NCBI GenBank assembly: GCA_002440745.1
Contig: DJVB01000033.1
Location: 1 to 51,948, forward strand
Length of the DNA: 51,948 nucleotides
Direction: 5' to 3'
Source of the DNA: Bacteroidales bacterium UBA6267
Lineage (GTDB): Bacteria; Bacteroidota; Bacteroidia; Bacteroidales; UBA1556
Positions within the stretch are counted from its first letter, which is position 1. Every line of letters starts with the position of its first letter. The translations under genes and the position numbers were made by a program. Shown piece after piece: positions 24,382 through 33,072 of this stretch. Below the pieces are notes generated by a model, which was not told the DNA's origin, did not search any database, and saw only the letters and a list, made by a program, of their open reading frames with translations.

Positions 24382-24414
24382 CAAAAATATTTTTCGTTTG
24401 AACTGATATTACAA
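24382..24414 (-). promoter_or_regulatory. promoter of the TonB receptor gene
   Basis: The minus strand shows TTG (24414-24412), a 22-nt spacer and TATTTTTG (24389-24382). The -7 word is exact and the spacing slightly long. Confidence 0.55.
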
Positions 24415-24458
24415 CCCTGTGATTGACGGTCAATTTTTTGTTGTAAACGGTCGTTATT

Positions 24459-25331
24459 TTATCCATTGTGACGAATGGCATTTGTAACTTCACGTTCATA
24501 ACTTCTTGATACTGGGATTTCTATATCGTTGTTTGTTAAATGTATTGTCAGGTTGCGCGCATTTCCACTGATATGCGAAATGTGGTCGATATTGATGATA
24601 TATGACCGGTGAACCCGCATGATTTTGCCTTCATTTTGGGTGATTTCTTCCACTTTTTTAATCGGAATTCTGATGGTTTTCGTTACTGTATTCTGGTTTT
24701 CGAGAAAAACAAAATCACAATAGTTTCCATCCGATTTTACCGAAATCAAATCTTTAGGTTTTAATTTTAGACTTTCGTCCATTCCACTTCCCTCAAATAA
24801 TAAATCTTTAGTCTTTTTATAGGTTTTTCGATGTTCAATCACAAGATTTAAATCGGTTGCCATGTCGTTATGCTCTTTAGCATATTTCCGTTCCATGTAT
24901 AAAGTTAGAATGATGCTCGGAAAAATACCAACGGCAACGGTAATTCCAAAATAGTCTAACAAATTATAACTATGAGATTGATCGGGAATGAGCAGAAAAT
25001 CATAAAAATAGTTTCCAACGCTGATGCTGAATAAAAACCAAAAGTTTATTATTAAAGCTCTGAAAATGGTCCATTTATCCGGGTTGAAATAGTTGGGAAT
25101 CAGAATAGGAAAGAAATAATGGTTAATCAGCATAATCACTAAAGTCACTAGGCCGTAACCTGCGGAAACTGCAAAAACGTCAAGGCCTTCACCATCAATG
25201 CCAAAAGGTCGAAAAATGTACAGAAAAAGGAATACAAAAAAGCCAAAATATATCGACATTTTCCACCTGATTTCCGGCATTTCAATCATCGGAAAAGGCT
25301 TAGAAAGATAGTCAATTAAGGATTTTAGCAT
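24459..25331 (-). CDS. membrane-bound LytTR transcriptional regulator
   Basis: This 290-residue protein has four hydrophobic segments in its first 150 residues (about 27-45, 55-75, 88-110 and 122-145). A charged helical linker and a C-terminal LytTR DNA-binding domain (about 190-288) follow, with LKPKDLISVKSDGNYCDF, IMRVHRSYIINIDHI and IPVSRSYE. It has no receiver domain, so the membrane part probably senses the signal directly. The gene starts 14 bp after the U32 gene and is co-transcribed with it. The downstream TonB receptor is a possible target by proximity only. Confidence 0.9.
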   Translation of the reverse strand: MLKSLIDYLSKPFPMIEMPEIRWKMSIYFGFFVFLFLYIFRPFGIDGEGLDVFAVSAGYGLVTLVIMLINHYFFPILIPNYFNPDKWTIFRALIINFWFLFSISVGNYFYDFLLIPDQSHSYNLLDYFGITVAVGIFPSIILTLYMERKYAKEHNDMATDLNLVIEHRKTYKKTKDLLFEGSGMDESLKLKPKDLISVKSDGNYCDFVFLENQNTVTKTIRIPIKKVEEITQNEGKIMRVHRSYIINIDHISHISGNARNLTIHLTNNDIEIPVSRSYEREVTNAIRHNG

Positions 25332-25345
25332 GGTTTGATATCGAC

Positions 25346-26587
25346 TTAGTTTACCGGTACAATTTTATAAACCTTATCGTTACGTCTGACAATTTCTTTA
25401 GTTTGAATGGAAAAAATATCTCCCTTGACTACTTTCTCAACCGGTTTTAAATCTAATCTCATTTCCGAAATCACATCTTCATATACTCCGGTCGATTCTC
25501 CAATAACATAAAATCCATCACCCAAATTCAAATCACCCGTTTCTAACTTAATTTCAGCTACTTGAATGTTTTTAAAGTAGTTGGTGATTTTCCCAACATA
25601 AACCTTCTTCTGTGTTGCTTGCGACCCGTACTGCTCGGTCCATTCACCAACTTTACGACCTAAATAGTAACCATCCCAAAAACCTCGATTATAAACCGAG
25701 CCTAAAGTTTGATTCCATTTTTCAAGGTTTTCCTGATTAAAGTTTCCTTCAAAATATGCGTCCACAGCCTGCCGATAAACTTGGGTTACTTTTTTTACAT
25801 ATTCCGGATTTCGACCTCGTCCTTCAATCTTTAACACACGTACTCCCGTTGCCAAAATTTGATCTAAGAAGTCTAATGTTTTCAGGTCTTTTGGCGACAT
25901 AATGTATTCATTATCAATCTCCATTTCCAAACCGCCGTCCTTGTCTGTGACATGATATGGTCGCCGACAGGCTTGCAAACAAGCGCCGCGATTGGCAGAG
26001 GAATTCATCAGGTCGAGACTGATATAGCATTTTCCTGAAACAGCCATACACAATGCTCCATGCGCAAACATTTCTATACGAATTAAGTCCCCTTTTGGCC
26101 CTCGGATATTTTCCCTTTTGATGGTGTCGATGATATCTTTTACTTGTCCCAAATTTAATTCGCGGGCTGTAACCATCACATCAGCAAAATGTGCAAAAAA
26201 CTTGACAGCCTCAATATTGGTAACATTAGACTGGGTGGAAATATGCACTTCAACTCCTTGTGAATAAGCGTATTGAATAACGGAAATATCGGAAGCAATA
26301 ATGGCCGAAATGCCAAATTTCTTGGCAGAATCAACCACTTTTCGCATTTCTTCCAATTCTTTGTCGTAAACAACTGTGTTTAAGGTGATATAGCTTTTAA
26401 CGCCTCGGTCGTTACAGAGTTGTGCAATATTCGCTAAATCGTCAAGGGTGAAATTTTTGGATGATTTAGAGCGCATATTCAAATTGCCTATCCCAAAATA
26501 AACGGAATTTGCGCCTCCTTGAAATGCCGCCATCAGCATTTCCATCGATCCAACCGGTGACATGATTTCTACTTCTTGTGCTGTCAT
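25346..26587 (-). CDS. U32-family (YegQ/TrhP-like) protein
   Basis: This 413-residue protein belongs to the peptidase U32 family. The N-terminal barrel begins EIMSPVGSMEMLMAAFQGGANSVYFG, with HISTQSNVTN and the cysteine-bearing stretches ALCMAVSGKCYIS and RGACLQACRRPY. Several E. coli relatives (TrhP/YegQ, RlhA) are RNA-hydroxylation factors rather than proteases, and the TrhP-like reading suits this length. A C-terminal beta domain (about 330-413) follows. A conserved cysteine set suggests a metal or Fe-S centre. The gene is preceded by a -7 element (26608-26615) and leads an operon with the LytTR gene. Confidence 0.88.
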   Translation of the reverse strand: MTAQEVEIMSPVGSMEMLMAAFQGGANSVYFGIGNLNMRSKSSKNFTLDDLANIAQLCNDRGVKSYITLNTVVYDKELEEMRKVVDSAKKFGISAIIASDISVIQYAYSQGVEVHISTQSNVTNIEAVKFFAHFADVMVTARELNLGQVKDIIDTIKRENIRGPKGDLIRIEMFAHGALCMAVSGKCYISLDLMNSSANRGACLQACRRPYHVTDKDGGLEMEIDNEYIMSPKDLKTLDFLDQILATGVRVLKIEGRGRNPEYVKKVTQVYRQAVDAYFEGNFNQENLEKWNQTLGSVYNRGFWDGYYLGRKVGEWTEQYGSQATQKKVYVGKITNYFKNIQVAEIKLETGDLNLGDGFYVIGESTGVYEDVISEMRLDLKPVEKVVKGDIFSIQTKEIVRRNDKVYKIVPVN

Positions 26588-26607
26588 ATTTTCTAAAATT
26601 TCGCCTG

Positions 26608-26615
26608 CAAAAATA
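26608..26615 (-). promoter_or_regulatory. -7 element TATTTTTG of the U32-LytTR operon
   Basis: The minus strand reads TATTTTTG, 21 nt before the U32 start codon. No strong TTG is seen at the usual distance. Confidence 0.5.
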
Positions 26616-26688
26616 GCAAGATTGAGGCTACGTTTAAACTAATACCCAACAGCCGTTTTTTTTTAATAAGTTTGAAATTAAAAATTTG

Positions 26689-26696
26689 TAGTTTTG
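26689..26696 (+). promoter_or_regulatory. -7 element TAGTTTTG
   Basis: TAGTTTTG fits TAnnTTTG. A TTTG lies at 26671-26674, only 14 nt upstream, so the -33 match is doubtful. It lies 39 nt before the ATG of the outer-membrane protein gene. Confidence 0.4.
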
Positions 26697-26734
26697 TTTA
26701 ATTCTTCCTTTTACTCATCTTAATCACAGTTATT

Positions 26735-27625
26735 ATGAAAAATCTATTCATTGTTTTCTTTGTAACTTTCTTTATTTCAGGATATTCACAATCTGTAATC
26801 ACCGGCCAAATCATTGAAAAAGAGTCCAAGAAACCTATCAGATGTGTTTGGGTCGAAGTAAACCATGAGGAATTGGATACCATAGTTTACTCAGATTCCC
26901 TCGGATTTTTTTCATTTACTCCATTATTCGATGGCAAATATTATCTTTCCTTTAAAAGTGTATCACATGATTTTCTTTTAATCACTGTCATAGCTGACAC
27001 CGTAAAGAATCCCATTATCGTTGAAATGGAGCCATTCGAATACAATGACCCTATTATGGATTTGGCAAAGCAGGACCAATTCGGCCTAACTTTAATTGCC
27101 ATTTCATTTTTGCCCTACCAAAGTTTTGTGAATGATGATTTTCATCGAACATTTTACTTGTCTTTTTATGCGTTCGATAACAGAATGAAATTAGCAAGTT
27201 TTGATCAACTGGGAATTAGTTGGTCACTTTTAAATTTTCAATGGAATCGCTTTGCTAATCCTGTGGAAGGTTACGACCGATATTTTTCCTTTAACGGTTC
27301 TTTATTTCTTTACAATCGTTTTTTGATTACAAAGCAAAAAAAACGCGGGCAACGAGGCTTGTTTATGGACATTGGTGCCGGATATCGCTTGCCTTATTAC
27401 TTTTCGCATTCTCATTTTTATGACAAAAATCTAAAAAAGAACACCCGTGAAATCCATTATCGTAATGTGGTCAAATACAATGATTTTGAAGCCATGATGC
27501 GGTTGGGCTATGGATTTGTGAATCTTTTCGCCACTTACCGATTCACCTCAATTATAAAAAGTCCTTACACTATTGAGCCTGCAAAATGGAATATCGGCAT
27601 CGAAGTACAGCCTAATTTTCTGTAA
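26735..27625 (+). CDS. outer-membrane protein with carboxypeptidase-regulatory-like domain
   Basis: This 296-residue protein has a signal peptide (MKNLFIVFFVTFFISGYSQS). An Ig-like domain of the carboxypeptidase-regulatory type follows (about 20-105, VITGQIIEKESKKPIRCVWV and SLGFFSFTPL). The C-terminal 190 residues have alternating aromatic strands (FYLSFYAFDNRM, GAGYRLPYYFS, YGFVNLFATYRF), suggesting a small outer-membrane beta-barrel. This resembles the N-terminus of TonB receptors without a plug. No enzymatic motif is present and the function is unknown. Its stop lies 4 bp from the end of the convergent dnaG gene, with no terminator between. Confidence 0.75.
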   Translation: MKNLFIVFFVTFFISGYSQSVITGQIIEKESKKPIRCVWVEVNHEELDTIVYSDSLGFFSFTPLFDGKYYLSFKSVSHDFLLITVIADTVKNPIIVEMEPFEYNDPIMDLAKQDQFGLTLIAISFLPYQSFVNDDFHRTFYLSFYAFDNRMKLASFDQLGISWSLLNFQWNRFANPVEGYDRYFSFNGSLFLYNRFLITKQKKRGQRGLFMDIGAGYRLPYYFSHSHFYDKNLKKNTREIHYRNVVKYNDFEAMMRLGYGFVNLFATYRFTSIIKSPYTIEPAKWNIGIEVQPNFL

Positions 27626-27629
27626 AATC

Positions 27630-29597
27630 TTAAGGAATAACCACTCTTCCCAATTCGGAAGATATTTTGTTTCTAACAGTCACTAAAATGATATAATTCT
27701 TTTGTATTTCGCTAACTTGCTGAGGTTCAGATTCTATTTTAAGTCTTTCTTTGATATCATTTAATAACAAATCCACAACTTTCATTTTCAAGGACAAAAC
27801 AGCCGCAACTACCAAACGGCTTAAAACCATCGGGCTGTCTTCCTTATTTACTTCAATTCCTATTTTATCATTGTCCCATTTATGCAAATCAAAAGGCGAA
27901 GTTATTAGGTCAATTGCCGTTTGTCTTATGCTTTCGTCAACGTGATTTGTGAAATATTGTTCAGTAGGAATGTTTTCCTGACTTAAAGCTTCTTTGAATT
28001 CGTTAAAAATCTGCTCCAAGTTTTTATCCGTTACAATTTTGATGTCATCTTCCGTCATGCTTCCGACTATGAAATGTGCAACCGGATATTTAACCTCTAA
28101 GTCCAACTGATTCATTGATGGTATTTTGGACAATCCGGGGTGAAATTCAAGTCCGGCATAGTTCAGCAGTACCCTGACGATTTCGCGCTCATGAGCATTT
28201 CTGTTATCTTTTATCAGCTCCGGTTGCTGAGATTGCTTAGGGGTAGGAGGGGTAAAAGAGGCTGTTTCTTCTGTTGTCGTTCCTTTAAAAAATTTCCCTC
28301 TACGGATTTTATTAACCTCATTAATCAGAATTTGTTCTTCAATGTTCACAATTTCAGAGGCTTGTCTTACGAAAAGCAATCGGTTGATATTTTCAGGCAC
28401 AAGCGCAATTGTACCCACAATATCTTTAATCATGGCAGCTTTTTTCAACGGGTCGTTGCCGGCTTCCTGACTCAAAAGCTCAGATTTGAACAAAATAAAG
28501 TCCTTGGCGTTTTCCTTGAGGAATTTTTGCAGATCGGCAGAGCTGTTTTTACGGGCAAAACTATCAGGGTCTTCCCCTTCCGGAAATAGCACGAGCCGCA
28601 CATTGAGCCCTTCTTCAATAATCATATCAATCCCCCGAAATGCAGCCTTCAATCCAGCAGCATCGCCATCGTACAAAATGGTTATGAGTGAGGTATATCG
28701 CTTTAAAAGTTTGATTTGACCCGTTGTAAGTGAGGTTCCGGAAGATGCTACCACATTTTCGACTCCGGCACCGTGCATGCTTATAACATCGGTGTAACCT
28801 TCAACTAAATAGCAGTTAGTTTCTTTAACAATGGCTGTGCGTGCCAAATGAATTCCGTAGAGCACGTCACTCTTGTGATAAATTTCCGATTCGGGTGAAT
28901 TGACATATTTAGCTTTGCTTTTAGAGCTATCTAAAATGCGACCGCCAAAGGCAATTGGTCTTCCGGTGAGATTATGAATCGGAAAAATCACTCTCCCCCG
29001 AAAACGGTCATATATCTTGTGATCTTCGGTTTCTACTATCAATCCCGATTGAAGCAACTGTTCTTTCTTGTAACCATTTTCCTGAGCTGCCCGCTGCATT
29101 GCATCCCACGACTCCAAACTATAACCTAACTGAAACTTTTCGATAAGATGGTCCGAGATTCCGCGTTCGTAAAAGTACTGAAGCCCAATAGCTTGACCTT
29201 CTTCATTTTCTAAGAGCGTTTTGTGAAAATAGTTTTGAGCAAAACTGACCACATTCATCAAAGAATCCTTTTCAGCTTGCCTTTGTAAATCCTCATCGGT
29301 TTGCTTTTCTTCCACAACCTCAATCCCGTATTTTGCCGCTAAATATCGCAATGCTTCAGGATAAGTCATGTTTTCGTGCTTCATAACAAAATGAACCGAG
29401 TTGCCGGATTCTCCACAGCCAAAACATTTAAAAATTCCTTTGGCAGGCGACACGGTGAAGCTCGGCGTCTTTTCGTTATGAAACGGACATAAACCCAATA
29501 GATTAACACCACGTTTCTTGAGCGGAAGAAAGTCGGAGACCACTTCATCAATACGAACTGCATCAAATATTTTATCTATAGTTTCCTTGGGAATCAA
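27630..29597 (-). CDS. dnaG: DNA primase
   Basis: This 655-residue primase makes RNA primers for replication. The N-terminal CHC2 zinc-binding domain has C37, H40, C58 and C61 (CPFH...CFGC). The catalytic core has VEGYTDVISM and the TOPRIM acidic motif ILYDGDAAGLKAA. The C-terminal domain (about 450-655) should bind the DnaB helicase. The start appears to be a TTG at 29597: the family begins M-I-P-x-E-T-I-D at just this point, and no ATG occurs between it and an upstream in-frame stop (29628-29630). A weak AACTTTTG element lies upstream. Confidence 0.96.
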   Translation of the reverse strand: MIPKETIDKIFDAVRIDEVVSDFLPLKKRGVNLLGLCPFHNEKTPSFTVSPAKGIFKCFGCGESGNSVHFVMKHENMTYPEALRYLAAKYGIEVVEEKQTDEDLQRQAEKDSLMNVVSFAQNYFHKTLLENEEGQAIGLQYFYERGISDHLIEKFQLGYSLESWDAMQRAAQENGYKKEQLLQSGLIVETEDHKIYDRFRGRVIFPIHNLTGRPIAFGGRILDSSKSKAKYVNSPESEIYHKSDVLYGIHLARTAIVKETNCYLVEGYTDVISMHGAGVENVVASSGTSLTTGQIKLLKRYTSLITILYDGDAAGLKAAFRGIDMIIEEGLNVRLVLFPEGEDPDSFARKNSSADLQKFLKENAKDFILFKSELLSQEAGNDPLKKAAMIKDIVGTIALVPENINRLLFVRQASEIVNIEEQILINEVNKIRRGKFFKGTTTEETASFTPPTPKQSQQPELIKDNRNAHEREIVRVLLNYAGLEFHPGLSKIPSMNQLDLEVKYPVAHFIVGSMTEDDIKIVTDKNLEQIFNEFKEALSQENIPTEQYFTNHVDESIRQTAIDLITSPFDLHKWDNDKIGIEVNKEDSPMVLSRLVVAAVLSLKMKVVDLLLNDIKERLKIESEPQQVSEIQKNYIILVTVRNKISSELGRVVIP

Positions 29598-29680
29598 TGT
29601 TTTACAAGGTTTTGACGGATTACGGAATTAAAAGCGCAAAAGTTCTCCCTAACCAAAAGGTTTGAAGATTTTGTTTTATA

Positions 29681-30382
29681 TCATTTCGATCCTTCGTTAT
29701 ATTCTTGAACTAATTCATTGATGGTTTTGACTCGTTTTTTGAATACTAAAGTACAACGAGTAAAATTATTAACTTCAATGCCATTCCACAAAATATAATC
29801 GCCGTATTGGTCTTTAACATTATAAACCGGTGAAACATTATCATCAAAAACCCATGTCATAGTTTCTGAATTTTCATCATCAATATATACACTGACATCT
29901 CTAAATTTGTGATAAATAACCTCCTCTAAAATTCCAGTATTATTTATGCCCATCAAATCCAAAATGGTTGTCAAAGTGGACATGCCAATAAATTTCATTT
30001 TGTACTCAATGGTAAATTTATCCACCACCTCATTTTTTAATATAAAAAATTCACCTTGAGTGATTTCGTTATTTAAATAACCAAAAGCATTGTCAAGTTG
30101 AGAAGTAACTTTTGCAAATTTTGAATTACCATAAACTATGTACATAAAAAGCGGGCTCGCAGTTGAAAGCATTGAATTATTGCCATCTAAATGGACGTAG
30201 GTTGGAAAAATACCGTTTAAACCGACTATGATGGAGCTGTCATTTTGATCGTAAGCATCAGTAAGCTCCCAAACTCCTTGCATAAGTTCATGTGTAGGTG
30301 TTGGTGTTTCCTCAATTTCGCAAGAAACAAACATAATCAAGATTAGTAAAGAACTAAATAACTTAAGCAAATATGATTTCAT
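29681..30382 (-). CDS. lipoprotein of unknown function
   Basis: This 233-residue protein has a lipoprotein signal with lipobox FVSC (C21), followed by EIEETPTPT. The rest has a beta-rich look with a possible lipocalin-like opening (HELMQGVWELTDAYDQND), a style seen in many Bacteroidota lipoproteins that measure residual fit to a ligand, but no named family is certain. The segment after the cysteine lacks the K-D/E-D/E surface signal, so a periplasmic location is more likely. It stands alone, with a -7 element at 30459-30466. Confidence 0.75.
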   Translation of the reverse strand: MKSYLLKLFSSLLILIMFVSCEIEETPTPTHELMQGVWELTDAYDQNDSSIIVGLNGIFPTYVHLDGNNSMLSTASPLFMYIVYGNSKFAKVTSQLDNAFGYLNNEITQGEFFILKNEVVDKFTIEYKMKFIGMSTLTTILDLMGINNTGILEEVIYHKFRDVSVYIDDENSETMTWVFDDNVSPVYNVKDQYGDYILWNGIEVNNFTRCTLVFKKRVKTINELVQEYNEGSK

Positions 30383-30458
30383 AAATCTAATATTTAGGGG
30401 TTAAAAACAAATTATTGAATATAAAGACGGAATTATAAGCTTAATTATAATCATATTA

Positions 30459-30466
30459 CAAAAGTA
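30459..30466 (-). promoter_or_regulatory. -7 element TACTTTTG of the lipoprotein gene
   Basis: The minus strand reads TACTTTTG, about 77 nt before the start codon. Apart from this and the tpx -7 element, the 344-bp gap 30383-30726 shows nothing recognisable. Confidence 0.4.
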
Positions 30467-30721
30467 GCAATAAATCAAATGAATTAGATGAGATAAATTA
30501 TGGCAGTGCAAAAATTGTGATTAATTTTCTCAAAGACATTACTTTAAATTTGAAGGGGAAGGTTTTTTCTGATAGATATCCTGAATGTTAGCATAAAATA
30601 TTGGCACTTCTGATATTTGGTCTTTTAATTTTTCGAAGTTGCCATTGAAAATTTAATTAAGGTATTGAAATACTTTATAATTTATTAACAAGGCATAAGT
30701 TCTATTTCGGAGCTTTTAATC

Positions 30722-30729
30722 TATTTTTG
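30722..30729 (+). promoter_or_regulatory. -7 element TATTTTTG of tpx
   Basis: TATTTTTG lies 33 nt before the tpx ATG. The TTG inside it opens an in-frame extension of tpx that cannot be real, because it would precede the transcription start. Confidence 0.6.
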
Positions 30730-30762
30730 CCACGATTCACTAACCCATTAAAATTTTTAAAT

Positions 30763-31257
30763 ATGGCTGAAATTACATTAAAAGGTAATAAAATTAATAC
30801 TATCGGAAGCTTACCTGCTGCCGGATCTCAAATTGATTTTCAACTTACAGCAAATGATTTGTCCACCAAGACTTTGGCGGATTTTAAAGGTCAGAAAGTT
30901 GTATTAAACATTTTCCCAAGTCTCGACACACCAACTTGCGCTGCTTCGGTTCGCCGCTTCAATGCAGAAGCATCAAAGTTGGATAATACTGTCGTTCTTT
31001 GTATTTCCAAAGACCTTCCTTTCGCCCAATCTCGTTTTTGCGGTGCCGAAGGTTTAGATAAAGTTCATACGCTGAGCGATTTCCGTGAAGGTAGCTTTGG
31101 TAAAAACTATGGTGTTGAAATCGTTGATGGCCCATTGGCTGCACTGCATAGTCGTGCCGTTGTTATCTTAGACGAGGAAGGAAAAGTGACTTATTCTCAG
31201 CAAGTTCCTGAGATTGTTGATGAGCCTGATTATGAAGCAGCTTTGAAAGCGCTTTAA
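30763..31257 (+). CDS. tpx: thiol peroxidase
   Basis: This 164-residue atypical 2-Cys peroxiredoxin reduces peroxides in the cytoplasm, with thioredoxin as electron donor. The peroxidatic cysteine is C59 in SLDTPTCAASVRRFN and the resolving cysteine is C93 in SRFCGAEGL. The C-terminal VPEIVDEPDYEAAL matches Tpx. The ATG at 30763 (MAEITLKGNK) is the family start; an upstream TTG falls in the promoter. It is followed by a strong terminator, so it is a single-gene unit. It belongs with rubrerythrin and the AhpD-fRMsr fusion as peroxide defence in this window. Confidence 0.96.
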   Translation: MAEITLKGNKINTIGSLPAAGSQIDFQLTANDLSTKTLADFKGQKVVLNIFPSLDTPTCAASVRRFNAEASKLDNTVVLCISKDLPFAQSRFCGAEGLDKVHTLSDFREGSFGKNYGVEIVDGPLAALHSRAVVILDEEGKVTYSQQVPEIVDEPDYEAALKAL

Positions 31258-31276
31258 TAAATATATCCTTATTTAG

Positions 31277-31308
31277 AAAACCGGAAAGTTTTAGCTTTCC
31301 GGTTTTTT
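31277..31308 (+). terminator. rho-independent terminator of tpx
   Basis: aaaaccggaaag (31277-31288) pairs with ctttccggtttt (31295-31306), with a T-run. Confidence 0.9.
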
Positions 31309-31333
31309 AGTGCGGATTAACCTGATTTTAAGA

Positions 31334-31341
31334 TATTTTTG
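31334..31341 (+). promoter_or_regulatory. -7 element TATTTTTG of the thioredoxin-like gene
   Basis: TATTTTTG lies 22 nt ahead of the ATG at 31364 and excludes an in-frame GTG at 31310. Confidence 0.55.
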
Positions 31342-31363
31342 TTGCACTTTAAATTACTGTCAG

Positions 31364-31879
31364 ATGCGATTATTAATAGTTTTAATTATTTCAATCTTCT
31401 TCTTTAGTTATTCTTCCAACGAATCCATTCGATGGTATTCCATGCAGGAGGCTTTAGATTTACAACAAAAAGCTCCTAAAAAAATTGTTGTGGATGTATA
31501 TACCAACTGGTGTGGATGGTGTAAACGGATGGATGCCAATACTTTTAGTAATGCTGCAGTTGCGGCTTATATGAATAAGAATTTTTATCCGGTTAAATTT
31601 AATGCGGAGGGAAATGATACTATTAAATTTAAAGGTCGCACATTTGTAAATGCAAACTATGGAAAACCTCGGGCTACACATAGTTTTACTCCGGTTTTAG
31701 TCAATGGGAAGATAAGTTATCCGGTTTTTGTTTTTATCTCGGAAAAGACGCAAGGAATAACGAAAGTGTATGGTTATCAAGAGGTTGGTAAATGGATGGC
31801 GTGGCTTAGATACATTGCGAAAGATAAGTATCGGGGCCAAACTTTCGAGCAGTATTACGACTCTGAGGAGAAAGAATAA
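31364..31879 (+). CDS. secreted thioredoxin-fold protein (DUF255-like)
   Basis: This 171-residue protein has an N-terminal hydrophobic segment (MRLLIVLIISIFFFSYS). A thioredoxin fold follows, with the redox motif WCGWCK (C50, C53) in the context VVDVYTNWCGWCKRMD, and a PV(F)VF cis-proline region near 125. It resembles the thioredoxin_7/DUF255 group found in Bacteroidota periplasms. It probably reduces or isomerises disulfides outside the cytoplasm. The ATG at 31364 is supported by the -7 element just upstream. It ends 2 bp before the convergent GIN-domain gene, with no terminator between them. Confidence 0.88.
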   Translation: MRLLIVLIISIFFFSYSSNESIRWYSMQEALDLQQKAPKKIVVDVYTNWCGWCKRMDANTFSNAAVAAYMNKNFYPVKFNAEGNDTIKFKGRTFVNANYGKPRATHSFTPVLVNGKISYPVFVFISEKTQGITKVYGYQEVGKWMAWLRYIAKDKYRGQTFEQYYDSEEKE

Positions 31880-31881
31880 GT

Positions 31882-32556
31882 TTAGAGTTTAATAATTCTA
31901 CCTCCGCTAACAGGCTCAACAGACTCCGTTTTTGGATTCCCTTTATAAGAAATTATGCCTTTAAGTTTTGCACGTGCCGTCAGCTTTACGGTAACAGTAA
32001 CATTTATTTTTCCTCCGCTTATGGCAGATAAGTCGGCCTCTTTCGCCGCAATTGTCATTAAATCGACTAAGCCGCCGGTATTTGCTACGGCATTGATTCG
32101 GTCAATTTTTCCATAGAGCCGAGCTTCACCACCGGAGTTTGCTGTGATAATCAGGTTAGTACAATTAATTTTTCCACTCATTAAACTACCTTTCAAAACT
32201 TTGATATACAAATCGTTAGCTTTCAAAGTATCTGTTTTGAAGATATTCGTTCCCCCATCAATAGTGATGTCTTTGAGGTCTTTAAAATAGACTACGATCG
32301 TAACTTCGTTTTTGTCGCCAATGCCATTTGACTTAATTTTCAGAACACCTTGCTCAACTATGGTTTTAACCTTTGAAAGGTCATAAACATCGGACTTGAG
32401 CACGATTTTGGTTGAATCACCGCGGCGAAGTTCAATTTTTAAATTACCAAACGCATCGAGGCTATGGAAGTTTTCAAGATTTCTGGAAACTTTTTGTTGA
32501 GCAAAGCTAATCTGTCCAACAAGTATTAAGATGAATAGTGAAACGGTATATTTCAT
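31882..32556 (-). CDS. GIN-domain (DUF2807) secreted protein
   Basis: This 224-residue protein has a signal peptide (MKYTVSLFILILVGQISFAQ). The remainder is a right-handed beta-helix-like DUF2807 (head GIN) domain, with FHSLDAFGNLKIELRRGDS, regularly spaced strands such as LKDITIDGGTNIF and LIITANSGGEARL, and a GGRIIKL end. Such proteins are often called putative auto-transporter adhesins, but that name is unproven. A periplasmic or surface location is expected. It stands alone and its promoter was not identified. Confidence 0.88.
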   Translation of the reverse strand: MKYTVSLFILILVGQISFAQQKVSRNLENFHSLDAFGNLKIELRRGDSTKIVLKSDVYDLSKVKTIVEQGVLKIKSNGIGDKNEVTIVVYFKDLKDITIDGGTNIFKTDTLKANDLYIKVLKGSLMSGKINCTNLIITANSGGEARLYGKIDRINAVANTGGLVDLMTIAAKEADLSAISGGKINVTVTVKLTARAKLKGIISYKGNPKTESVEPVSGGRIIKL

Positions 32557-32733
32557 TTGTTCTGAATATTTAAAGGTTTATTTAATTTATTGTAATACAA
32601 TAATATAATTAGATTTTACAGTAGAATTCATGCATTAAATGAAGGATACAAAGGAAATAAAAAGGAGGATATGGTTTATGAAAAATAGTATAAGAGAGTA
32701 ATAAAAATCTTTAAGAGGTAGTAAAAAATAATA

Positions 32734-32764
32734 TTTGGATAAAAAGAAAAATATACTACATTTG
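32734..32764 (+). promoter_or_regulatory. promoter of the tRNA-Gly/tRNA-Leu unit
   Basis: TTTG (32734-32737), a 19-nt spacer and TACATTTG (32757-32764) match the Bacteroidota consensus closely. The predicted start is about 32 nt before tRNA-Gly. The rest of the 247-bp gap before it holds only a chance 20-codon frame. Confidence 0.8.
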
Positions 32765-32803
32765 CAGCCGCAAAACGCAATAAGTTCATTAGCGTAAAGC
32801 CAA

Positions 32804-32876
32804 GCGGGAATAGCTCAGTTGGTAGAGCATAACCTTGCCAAGGTTAGGGTCGCGGGTTCGAGTCCCGTTTCCCGCT
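32804..32876 (+). tRNA. tRNA-Gly (anticodon GCC)
   Basis: A 73-nt cloverleaf can be drawn. The acceptor GCGGGAA pairs with TTCCCGC, the anticodon stem AACCT/AGGTT holds loop TGCCA with anticodon GCC, and the T-loop is GTTCGAGTC. No CCA is encoded. Confidence 0.97.
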
Positions 32877-32885
32877 CGAGCATAT

Positions 32886-32909
32886 AAAAAGCGGTCGTCC
32901 GCTTTTTTT
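32886..32909 (+). terminator. hairpin between tRNA-Gly and tRNA-Leu
   Basis: aaaaagcgg (32886-32894) pairs with ccgcttttt (32899-32907), ending in a T-run. It should end, or partly end, transcription between the two tRNAs, yet no separate promoter for tRNA-Leu is evident. Confidence 0.8.
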
Positions 32910-32920
32910 GTTTAGCACGG

Positions 32921-33004
32921 GCCTGGGTGGTGGAATTGGTAGACACGAGGGACTTAAAATCCCTTGGCAGCAATGCCGTGCGGGTTCAAGTCCCGCCTCG
33001 GGTA
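32921..33004 (+). tRNA. tRNA-Leu (anticodon TAA)
   Basis: This 84-nt class II tRNA has a long variable arm. The acceptor GCCTGGG pairs with CTCGGGT, including G-U pairs. The D-arm context GTGGAATTGGTAGACAC is typical of tRNA-Leu. The anticodon stem AGGGA/TCCCT surrounds loop CTTAAAA, giving TAA. The T-arm is GCGGG TTCAAGT CCCGC. No CCA is encoded. Confidence 0.95.
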
Positions 33005-33018
33005 CAAAAATTAATAAG

Positions 33019-33054
33019 AATGCAAGTATTGTAATAATGCCTGCATTTTTTTTT
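33019..33054 (+). terminator. weak terminator after tRNA-Leu
   Basis: AATGCA (33019-33024) pairs with TGCATT (33042-33047), followed by nine T residues. The inner stem is imperfect. Confidence 0.4.
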
Positions 33055-33072
33055 AGGAATTGGAAGACACGA

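Noticed and set aside
32639..32701. 20-codon plus-strand frame before tRNA-Gly
   Set aside because: There is no promoter at a sensible distance and the composition is typical of AT-rich intergenic DNA.
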